NCBI GenBank assembly: GCA_902496375.1
Contig: CABVAS010000029.1
Coordinates: forward strand, 1 to 12,068
DNA from: an uncultured Collinsella sp.
GTDB lineage: Bacteria; Actinomycetota; Coriobacteriia; Coriobacteriales; Coriobacteriaceae
Reading direction: 5' to 3'
Length of the DNA stretch: 12,068 bases
Made by a program: the position numbers and the translations under genes. Each line of letters opens with the position of its first letter. Position 1 is the first letter of the stretch. Of the stretch, positions 6,287 through 12,068 are shown in pieces. The notes under the pieces are model-generated. The model was not told the DNA's origin and made no database searches. It saw nothing but the letters and a program-made list of their open reading frames with translations.

Positions 6287-7729
6287 TTAATGCACGAGGC
6301 GGTAGAAATTCATCGATACCGCACCCTCGGCGTGCAGCTCCATCGTCGGAACCGCCGGCGAATAGGTCCGGCTCGTAAGTGCTGCCTCGCCGCCATTTGC
6401 AAAAATCTCGACCATCGTAGTGTCCGAAAGCACGCGCAGGTCGCGAAGCTCGCTGAGCTCGATCGACCTCTGGTCGCGCCCATAGCCTTCGTCACCCATG
6501 TCGAGGGTAAGCATCCCGTCTGCATAGCGCACAAAGACACCCTTGCGGATTTCGAGCTCGATCACCTGGGCGCCCTCACAGGAAACCACAAGATCAAACA
6601 GGCGGCCCGGCTCCTCAACGGTTTCACCGCCTGTCGCGCAAACGCAGTCGCCGCGCATCCTCTCAATCTCGTGCACCGGCTGCTGACAGAGCTTACCATC
6701 GCGCATGCTCAGTTCTCTCGGCACCGTCAACGCGCACTGCCACCCGCGTGCCACCGTCGGGCTTTTTGCCGTCGCATCGGGGCAACCCGACCACCCGATC
6801 ATCAAACGCCGACCCGCAGCATCCTCAAAAGACTGCGGTGCGTAGAAATCAAAGCCGGCATCGACCATCGGGGGCATGCCCTGCCCGGCGATCTTAAAAC
6901 TCGGCGCCTCCCAATCGGCCTCGATGGGAAACCACACGCACTGGTGCGGATTGCGGTAACGCCATCCATCGGCGGACACACCCTGCGGACAGCAAACGAG
7001 AATAAGCTCACCATCGAGCTCAAACAGATCGGGGCACTCCCACATAAAGCCAAACTTCTCGCCCAACTCAATGCGCGTCGCATAGCTCCAGTCCTCTAGA
7101 TCGCTCGAGGTATAGACAAGCACGCAGCCGCGGTCGTCTTTCGTACGAGCGCCCAGAACCATGTAGTAGATACCATCGTGTTCAAGGATTTTGGGATCAC
7201 GCACGTGCGTACCGATATCGTCGGGGTAATCGACCGGCCCAACAGTTATGCGCTTCTCGCCCAATTCGTCGGGGTTCTCGGCAACCACATGAATCTGGTT
7301 TTGCTCACGGCCCGTCAACACGTAGTCGTAATCATCGCGGTCAAAATGCTTGACGTTGCCGGTATAGAAGTAGTGAATCTTGCCGTCGTGTACAAAGGCA
7401 GAACCAGAATACGCTCCGCTCGAATCCAAATCGGAATCGGGGAACAGCACAGGGCCGCGATTCTCGTACGTCACAAAATCCTTTGTTGTCAGATGATTCC
7501 AAAGCACTGGACCGCCATGCGCAGCATCGAATGGATCGTATTGGTGATAGATGTGATACGTATCACCGATCTGCACCAAACCGTTGGGGTCGTTGAGCCA
7601 GCCAAGCTCAGGCTCCACATGGAACAGGAGCCTATCGGGGTCGGACGCGATGCGACCCGCCGTCTCATCCTGTCCGGCACGCCACTGCTCATAGTCCGCG
7701 CGTGTCACCTTATTTTTTTGATTAAACAT
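6287..7729 (-). CDS. scrB: Sucrose-6-phosphate hydrolase / beta-fructofuranosidase (GH32)
   Basis: This is an intracellular GH32 invertase, expected to split sucrose-6-phosphate delivered by the PTS into glucose-6-phosphate and fructose. The 480-residue length is typical. The five-bladed propeller motifs are intact: WLNDPNG (44-50, nucleophile D47), RDP (177-179, transition-state stabiliser D178) and WECPDLF (230-236, acid/base E231). A C-terminal beta-sandwich ends in the family-like VEIFANGG region. No signal peptide is present. ATG 7729 is the only sensible start, although no clear Shine-Dalgarno precedes it. It is the last gene of the operon, 101 bases after the PTS gene, with a strong hairpin in between. 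The symbol rests on family and context; activity on free sucrose or fructo-oligosaccharides is also possible. Confidence 0.9.
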   Translation of the reverse strand: MFNQKNKVTRADYEQWRAGQDETAGRIASDPDRLLFHVEPELGWLNDPNGLVQIGDTYHIYHQYDPFDAAHGGPVLWNHLTTKDFVTYENRGPVLFPDSDLDSSGAYSGSAFVHDGKIHYFYTGNVKHFDRDDYDYVLTGREQNQIHVVAENPDELGEKRITVGPVDYPDDIGTHVRDPKILEHDGIYYMVLGARTKDDRGCVLVYTSSDLEDWSYATRIELGEKFGFMWECPDLFELDGELILVCCPQGVSADGWRYRNPHQCVWFPIEADWEAPSFKIAGQGMPPMVDAGFDFYAPQSFEDAAGRRLMIGWSGCPDATAKSPTVARGWQCALTVPRELSMRDGKLCQQPVHEIERMRGDCVCATGGETVEEPGRLFDLVVSCEGAQVIELEIRKGVFVRYADGMLTLDMGDEGYGRDQRSIELSELRDLRVLSDTTMVEIFANGGEAALTSRTYSPAVPTMELHAEGAVSMNFYRLVH

Positions 7730-7750
7730 CGCCGTTGACTTTCTCGTCTA

Positions 7751-7794
7751 TGGGGAAGGACGCTCGACTCACACGAGCCGAACGCCCTTCCCCA
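7751..7794 (-). repeat. Intercistronic hairpin between PTS and GH32 genes
   Basis: TGGGGAAGG (7751-7759) pairs perfectly with CCTTCCCCA (7786-7794). Inner CTCG/CGAG and ACGC/GAACGC pairings extend it around a seven-base loop. No T-run follows on the minus strand, so it more likely tunes mRNA stability or partial termination within the operon than ends it. Confidence 0.6.
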
Positions 7795-7830
7795 AATGGA
7801 CTTATCCTCAGATTACGCTGAACGGCTCAA

Positions 7831-9282
7831 CTAGAAGCTGACATCGAAGCCAGCACCAGCGCCCTCTTCATCAGTGGTCGGCACGCCCTTTGCCTTGTTG
7901 TAGGCAAAGATCAAGACGATCGGCACGATAAAGGCGATGAGATTGCCAGCCACATACCACACGAGCGTCTCGGGCGTGACGATGAGCAGGCCAAGCACGC
8001 CGGTCAGACCCTGACCGATGGCGCGCACCTCAAAGAGCTTCACGAAGGCACCGCCGCAGCCTGCACCGATGCAAGCGCAGATGAACGGGATGATCGAGTA
8101 GCGCATGTTTGCAGCAAAGATTGCGGGCTCGGAGATACCGACCAGCGTCGGGATAAAGGACGACATGCAGATGTTGCGCTCTTTGGAATGCTTCTTGTGA
8201 ATGAGGTACATGCCGATGGCGCCGCCGCCCTGGGCGATGATGGAAACCGACCAGATGGCCTGGATGTAGTTGAAGCCAGTCGTGGCGACGAGGTTTGCCT
8301 CGATACCCTGGATGAACTGATGCGTACCGGTAACGACGAGCGGCTGCAGGAATGCGGCAAAGACAAAGGCACCGAAGACGCCCATCCTGTTGTACAGGAT
8401 ATCGATTACACCGGCGAGGACGTCGCCGATCAGGTTGCCGAGCGGGCCGAACACGGTGAACAGGGCGACGTTAGCAAGAATCAGGGTAACGGTCGGGACA
8501 AAGACGAACGAAACGACCTCGGGGATGTACTTCTGGGCAATCTTTTCGACCTTGGCCATAAACCAGGCAGTCAGGATTGCAGGGAACACGCCGCCCTGGA
8601 AAGCAACCATGGGAATGGAGAGCGGACCAAAGTTCCAGTACTCAGCACCCGTCGGATCCATAACGAACGTGTTGCGGTTCATAAGGCTCGGGTGAACCAT
8701 GACGATACCGACGAGGATGCCCAGAATCGGGTTACCGCCAAAACGCTTCACCGCGCTGTACATAACCAGGACAGGCAGGTAGTCAAACGTGGTGGCGATA
8801 ATGGCAAAGAAGCTTGCGAGGTTCTTGAGGAACTCGCTGTGGTCGGCAAGGCTGCCCTCCATGCCAAAGAGGCCGTTGGCAACGATCAGCGACTTAAGGC
8901 CGATGATGATAGCAGCGCCGACGAAAGCGGGAATGATGGGGATAAAGATATCCGAGAATACCTTGAGGACCGAGAAGAACTTGCCCTTCTTGTCCGCCTC
9001 GGCGCCCTTGACCTCGGAAGCGCTGATCTCCTTAACGCCCGTCAGAGCCATAAACTCATCGTAGACCTTGTTGACGGTACCGGTACCGAAGATGATCATG
9101 AGCTGGCCGCTGTTGTACAGCACGCCCTTGACGCCATCGATGTTCTCGAGCTCGGCCTTGTTGTACTTGCTCGTATCCTTGAGCACCAGACGCAGACGCG
9201 TAACGCAATGCGTGGCGCCCTCGATGTTCTCCAGACCGCCGACGTTATCGACGACTTGCTGAGACACTACTTTGTAGTCCAT
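7831..9282 (-). CDS. PTS sugar transporter EIIBC, sucrose type
   Basis: This membrane permease imports and phosphorylates a sugar, probably sucrose given two GH32 neighbours. In the 483-residue protein, the EIIB domain (about 1-90) carries the phospho-accepting cysteine C26 in THCVTRLR. The EIIC domain starts near residue 105 and has about ten hydrophobic segments and the Glc-superfamily signature GISEPAIF. No EIIA domain follows, so phosphate must come from a separate EIIA. ATG 9282 is chosen over ATG 9294 because GGAGAGG (9286-9292) is correctly placed for the former and overlaps the latter. It is 45 bases downstream of the atypical GH32 gene, with an AAAACGTTTT palindrome in between. Trehalose or other disaccharide EIIs are close relatives, so substrate is inferred from context. 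scrA would be the natural symbol if confirmed. Confidence 0.9.
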   Translation of the reverse strand: MDYKVVSQQVVDNVGGLENIEGATHCVTRLRLVLKDTSKYNKAELENIDGVKGVLYNSGQLMIIFGTGTVNKVYDEFMALTGVKEISASEVKGAEADKKGKFFSVLKVFSDIFIPIIPAFVGAAIIIGLKSLIVANGLFGMEGSLADHSEFLKNLASFFAIIATTFDYLPVLVMYSAVKRFGGNPILGILVGIVMVHPSLMNRNTFVMDPTGAEYWNFGPLSIPMVAFQGGVFPAILTAWFMAKVEKIAQKYIPEVVSFVFVPTVTLILANVALFTVFGPLGNLIGDVLAGVIDILYNRMGVFGAFVFAAFLQPLVVTGTHQFIQGIEANLVATTGFNYIQAIWSVSIIAQGGGAIGMYLIHKKHSKERNICMSSFIPTLVGISEPAIFAANMRYSIIPFICACIGAGCGGAFVKLFEVRAIGQGLTGVLGLLIVTPETLVWYVAGNLIAFIVPIVLIFAYNKAKGVPTTDEEGAGAGFDVSF

Positions 9283-9310
9283 GTTCCTCTCCATTCCCTT
9301 ACGAAATCAT

Positions 9311-9320
9311 AAAACGTTTT
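9311..9320. promoter_or_regulatory. Possible LacI-type site before the PTS gene
   Basis: AAAACGTTTT is a perfect 10-base palindrome with the same AAACGTTTT core as the main operators. It lies in the 45-base gap before the PTS gene. The outer half-site bases (TGTCA) are absent, so binding may be weaker, or it may serve another LacI/CcpA-type protein. Confidence 0.45.
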
Positions 9321-9327
9321 GATGCCA

Positions 9328-10710
9328 TTACAGAGACGCGATCGTTGCATTTGCGCACTTGAGCGTACCGTCGGTGACCGTCAGTGCCACACCCTGGCCC
9401 TGCTTATTGCAGAAGCGAGCGTTGAGCGCAACATCATCGACAAAGATGGTCGCGATATCGTCGTCAACGACCAGGCGCACATGATGAGTGCCCTCGCCCT
9501 TAAAGAACAACGGACGCTCGAGGCCCATGTTGTTGACCTGGAACCACGGATACTGGGGGGCCGCCGTAAACTCGAGCTTGCCCTCACGCAGGTTGGCGCG
9601 GAACTCATAGGCAAGACCGGACTCGGCGTCCTCGGCAAGCTTCACCGAGAAGCCGGCAGCGTCTCCGGCGAGCTCGATGTCGGCATCGAGCATATAGGTG
9701 GAACCGGCATCCGCGGCGAGCACCTGCTCGACCTTGCCCGACTCGCAGGAAAGCTCAAAGGCCTCGACTGCCTTAGCCTCGCCAAAGGCGCCAAGCATGC
9801 TGTCAGGGAGCTTGGTGCCGAGCGTTCCGTCGGCACGCTGAACGATCTCGAGAGGCATAAAGGTGCCACCCCACAGGTAAGAGCTGGGATCGCCACCCTC
9901 GTCACGCGTAGGAACCCAACCAAAGAGAACGCGGCGCTCGCCATCAAATGCGGTACGCGCGGCATAGTACGCGCGGCCATCGAATGAATCGTCAGCAGGA
10001 GTGATCCAAGGACCGTTGATGGAGCGAGACATGCGGTAACGGGTCTTGTTGCCATCACTGTACTCGGAGAACACCAGATACCACCAGTCGCCCATCTTAA
10101 AGAGATCAGGCATCTCGAACATGGTGTAAAGGCCCGGATTCCACCAGTCGCCCTGGAACTCCCAGGTATCCAGGTCCTTGGAGGTGAACTTGACCAGACG
10201 CCCGGTCATCAGACGCTTGTCCTCGCCCACGCGCGTGCCGAGGATGAGCATGTACTCTTCGTTCTCCTCATCCCAAAGCACAAAGGGATCGCGCCAGTTG
10301 CGGTCATCGTAACCCTCCTGGGGCGGAAGCAGCGTCTCGGCGATGTTCTTCTCCCACTTGACGGCGTCGTCACTCGTTGCGTGAAGAAGAACCTGCTTCA
10401 TCAAGCGTGCCTTGACCTTATCGCGATTGCAACCAGTGTAGAGCGCATGGTACTTGTCGCCCACCTTAAACACCGTGCCGGCATAAACATACTGGTCGAC
10501 TTCCTCGTCGCCGCCACGCTCAAGGCTCTCGCCAAAGTCTTTGTAATTGACGAAGTCCTTGGTTGTCGCGAGTGCCCAGCCAAACGGCTCTCCGAAAGGT
10601 CCGGGGTTTCGCGTGTCACGCTGATGATAGAGATAGAACGTGCCGTCCTCGCCGTACGGCATGATGTCGCCCACCCAAATTCCCTCAGGCTGGTAATACA
10701 CCTTGTGCAT
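9328..10710 (-). CDS. Atypical GH32 family glycosidase
   Basis: This 460-residue intracellular protein belongs to the GH32/clan J propeller group. The first block, normally WMNDPNG, is rewritten as WVGDIMPYGEDGTFYLYHQ (12-30) and keeps one aspartate (D15). The other two blocks are intact: WRDPF (139-143, D141) and MFEMPDLF (197-204, E199; methionine replaces the usual cysteine). The D-D-E triad is therefore probably preserved while the -1 subsite differs. A beta-sandwich follows from about residue 300. ATG 10710 is chosen because AAGGAAG (10717-10723) precedes it; the open frame extends to a GTG at 10728 that overlaps this site. It is first in the operon with the PTS and canonical GH32, so a fructoside substrate is likely, but the exact linkage is unknown. 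The product need not be an invertase. Confidence 0.8.
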   Translation of the reverse strand: MHKVYYQPEGIWVGDIMPYGEDGTFYLYHQRDTRNPGPFGEPFGWALATTKDFVNYKDFGESLERGGDEEVDQYVYAGTVFKVGDKYHALYTGCNRDKVKARLMKQVLLHATSDDAVKWEKNIAETLLPPQEGYDDRNWRDPFVLWDEENEEYMLILGTRVGEDKRLMTGRLVKFTSKDLDTWEFQGDWWNPGLYTMFEMPDLFKMGDWWYLVFSEYSDGNKTRYRMSRSINGPWITPADDSFDGRAYYAARTAFDGERRVLFGWVPTRDEGGDPSSYLWGGTFMPLEIVQRADGTLGTKLPDSMLGAFGEAKAVEAFELSCESGKVEQVLAADAGSTYMLDADIELAGDAAGFSVKLAEDAESGLAYEFRANLREGKLEFTAAPQYPWFQVNNMGLERPLFFKGEGTHHVRLVVDDDIATIFVDDVALNARFCNKQGQGVALTVTDGTLKCANATIASL

Positions 10711-10716
10711 CCGAGA

Positions 10717-10723
10717 CTTCCTT
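10717..10723 (-). promoter_or_regulatory. Shine-Dalgarno site of the atypical GH32 gene
   Basis: AAGGAAG on the minus strand places its AGGA core eight bases before ATG 10710. It lies within the longer open frame from GTG 10728, which decides the start in favour of 10710. Confidence 0.65.
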
Positions 10724-10752
10724 CCCACGTGATACTAACTCGGTACAACTGC

Positions 10753-10781
10753 AAGATATGTCAATCGTTTTCATATGTCAA
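10753..10781 (-). promoter_or_regulatory. Main promoter of the GH32-PTS-GH32 operon
   Basis: On the minus strand TTGACA (10776-10781) is a perfect -35. After exactly 17 bases, TATCTT (10753-10758) matches the -10 consensus at four of six bases. Transcription would start near 10746, giving a leader of about 35 bases to ATG 10710. The promoter is overlaid by two operators. Confidence 0.8.
10759..10775. promoter_or_regulatory. LacI-type operator O1 in the promoter spacer
   Basis: TGTCAATCGTTTTCATA is a 17-base site around a central CG. It exactly fills the spacer between the -35 and -10 boxes. It matches the adjacent O2 at 15 of 17 positions in the same orientation. Confidence 0.75.
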
Positions 10782-10792
10782 ACGTTTTCACA
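10776..10792. promoter_or_regulatory. LacI-type operator O2 over the -35 box
   Basis: TGTCAAACGTTTTCACA is directly adjacent to O1, and its first six bases are the -35 hexamer read on the other strand. The central AAACGTTTT is a typical LacI-family core. A repressor bound here would block polymerase. Confidence 0.78.
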
Positions 10793-10820
10793 CCAATACG
10801 TCTTTTCGCAGTTCCAGTCG

Positions 10821-10837
10821 TCGGCAAACGGTTGACA
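10821..10837. promoter_or_regulatory. LacI-type operator O3, upstream and inverted
   Basis: On the minus strand this reads TGTCAACCGTTTGCCGA, matching O2 at 13 of 17 positions in the opposite orientation. Its centre is about 45 bases from that of O2, so it could allow looping or cooperative binding. A weaker GAACGGT follows at 10847-10853. Confidence 0.5.
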
Positions 10838-10893
10838 TATGCCGGCGAACGGTCATCAGAGGCGTTTGAGGAATTCTTTTGGCACGGGATGAA

Positions 10894-11904
10894 CTACGCG
10901 GTTTTGCCCTCAATGAGTTCAACGGGGAGCTTGGTATTCGATTCGGGCTTTTCACCGTTAACAAGAGCGATGATGGATTGCGCCGCGAGCTCTCCGATGC
11001 GATCGATATCTTGACGAACGGTTGTTAAGTCAGGCATAAACGTCATAGTGCGGCGGGCGCCATCCGCGCCCACGACCTTAATATCGTCCGGAGCGCTCAA
11101 GCCGCGCTGCTTCATCACGTTAAGACAGATAGCCGCCATCGTGTCGTCTCCCGCAAAGATGCCGTCAATATCGGGGTTCTCATCGAGGATCTTCGCAACG
11201 ACCGCACTCTTTTCGTCATCGGACTTAACGAACTCGACCTCACGGACAAGCGCGGGCAAACCGGCCTGCTCCACAACATCGTGGTAGGCATCGGTACGCT
11301 TATTGGCAGGCATGCGCATGCGGCTATTGTTGCGCAGGCACAAGATGCGCGAACACCCGTCATCGATAAGACGACGCGTAGCAAGTTCGCCGATGCCATA
11401 GCTGTCGCTCGCAATCTGAACAGAGGCCTCGCCAAGGTCGCAGTCGATACCAACCAGACTCAAGCCCATCTCGGCATACGCCTCGGCACCGATATTAAGC
11501 GAGTTGACGATGACGCCATCAACCATATTGCGTCGAAGCATGTCGATATAAGAGCGCTCAAGCTCGGGTCGATTGGCGCTATTGCACAGCAGCATCTTAA
11601 AACCGTTTTCGGCCAGGGTATGCTCAATGACTTGAACCACTTGGGCATGAAACGGACTGCTGACATAGGGGACGATCATACCGATAAGATTCAGGCGACC
11701 GTTGAGCATGGCACGAGCGATATCGTTGGGCGTATAGTTGATGCGTTTCATCGCGGCATGGACCTTATCGCGGGTCTCTTGGCTAATATAGCCACGATTA
11801 TTAAGCACACGAGATACCGTAGTAGGCGAAACCCCCGCCACCGCCGCAACTTCCTTGATGCCAGGCTTAGCCGTATCCTTAGAACGAGCACTCTCGCGAG
11901 CCAT
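10894..11904 (-). CDS. LacI family sugar-responsive transcriptional repressor
   Basis: This is a 336-residue DNA-binding regulator. The N-terminal helix-turn-helix with hinge helix covers about 15-68 (GIKEVAAVAGVSPTTVSRVL, then NYTPNDIARAML). A periplasmic-binding-protein-like effector domain follows from about 72 to the end. The second recognition-helix stretch SPTTVSRVLN is standard for the family. ATG 11904 is chosen because GGAGGG (11909-11914) precedes it closely; two ATGs further upstream lie before that site. It sits directly upstream of the operon on the same strand with 183 bases before the first GH32 gene, and no clear terminator separates them. Operators of one consensus occur both at the operon promoter and at its own promoter. 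It probably represses sucrose or fructoside use and itself. The inducer is not readable from the sequence. Confidence 0.93.
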   Translation of the reverse strand: MARESARSKDTAKPGIKEVAAVAGVSPTTVSRVLNNRGYISQETRDKVHAAMKRINYTPNDIARAMLNGRLNLIGMIVPYVSSPFHAQVVQVIEHTLAENGFKMLLCNSANRPELERSYIDMLRRNMVDGVIVNSLNIGAEAYAEMGLSLVGIDCDLGEASVQIASDSYGIGELATRRLIDDGCSRILCLRNNSRMRMPANKRTDAYHDVVEQAGLPALVREVEFVKSDDEKSAVVAKILDENPDIDGIFAGDDTMAAICLNVMKQRGLSAPDDIKVVGADGARRTMTFMPDLTTVRQDIDRIGELAAQSIIALVNGEKPESNTKLPVELIEGKTA

Positions 11905-11924
11905 AGCACCCTCCCCCATCAACA

Positions 11925-11941
11925 TGTCATACGTTTACATA
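11925..11941. promoter_or_regulatory. LacI-type operator at the regulator's own promoter
   Basis: TGTCATACGTTTACATA matches O2 at 14 of 17 positions and lies 21 bases before the regulator's ATG. It overlaps the putative -10 box, which points to negative autoregulation. Confidence 0.65.
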
Positions 11942-11963
11942 CGAACAAAGCATACCCCAACAA
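11936..11963 (-). promoter_or_regulatory. Putative promoter of the LacI-family gene
   Basis: On the minus strand TTGTTG (11958-11963) and TATGTA (11936-11941) are spaced 16 bases apart. Both boxes match the consensus only partly. The -10 overlaps the operator at 11925-11941. Confidence 0.4.
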
Positions 11964-12068
11964 GAGCGGGAAGACGGTAACAGTACAAGTAAGTAAACGA
12001 CTCATCCAAATAATTAGGAGAGTTCCGCCTAAAGGGTGACTACACAGGACCCCCGCCGGGGCTGTTTG

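Noticed and set aside
8188..9312. Long open frame of 374 codons on the plus strand, antisense to the PTS gene
   Set aside because: It is a low-complexity charged translation rich in Asp, Glu, Arg and Asn with no recognisable domain, opposite a gene with clear family motifs. This is typical of codon-bias shadows in GC-rich DNA.
10759..10792. Short tandem repeat considered as a CRISPR-like or satellite repeat
   Set aside because: Only two 17-base units without spacers, located in a promoter and each a near-palindrome centred on CG. Operators explain them.
10832..10860. Plus-strand TTGACA at 10832-10837 considered as a divergent promoter
   Set aside because: No acceptable -10 lies 16-18 bases downstream and no plus-strand gene follows; the hexamer is part of operator O3.
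12050..12068. CCCC-GCC-GGGG hairpin at the right edge as a terminator
   Set aside because: The stem is only four to five pairs, the T-run is incomplete at the window end, and no gene is seen that it would terminate.

Overview
The window looks like chromosomal DNA of a moderately high-GC Gram-positive gut actinobacterium of the Coriobacteriia, most like Collinsella. This is an inference from overall protein flavour, base composition, frequent TAG stops and gene mix; no database search was possible. Ten convincing protein genes cover most of the window. No rRNA, tRNA, CRISPR array or intact transposase is visible.

Left part (1-2618): thrB (homoserine kinase, threonine synthesis) is the only plus-strand gene. 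It converges on a minus-strand pair, mtnN (MTA/SAH nucleosidase) followed by engB (ribosome-assembly GTPase). The gap between the convergent ends is filled by an unusually long nested inverted repeat (984-1170).

Middle part (2697-6011), all minus strand: a membrane-anchored serine hydrolase with class A beta-lactamase-type motifs; a 348-base gap holding a REP-like hairpin and a decayed copy of gene tails; pflA (pyruvate formate-lyase activating enzyme); and a DegV-family fatty-acid-binding protein.

Right part (6287-11904), all minus strand: a sucrose or fructo-oligosaccharide locus. Transcription order is lacI-type regulator, an atypical GH32 glycosidase, a sucrose-type PTS EIIBC permease, and a canonical GH32 sucrose-6-phosphate hydrolase. 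The three structural genes look like one operon driven by a near-consensus promoter (TTGACA, 17 bases, TATCTT). Two tandem 17-base LacI-type operators sit in this promoter: one covers the -35 and the other exactly fills the spacer. A related operator lies at the regulator's own promoter, which suggests autoregulation. In the likely scheme the PTS imports and phosphorylates the sugar, the canonical GH32 cleaves the phosphorylated disaccharide, and the atypical GH32 handles a related fructoside.

The points most worth following up are the GH32 with a rewritten first catalytic block, the nested inverted repeat after thrB, the operator geometry, the class A-like serine hydrolase and the mosaic gene-tail scar beside pflA.
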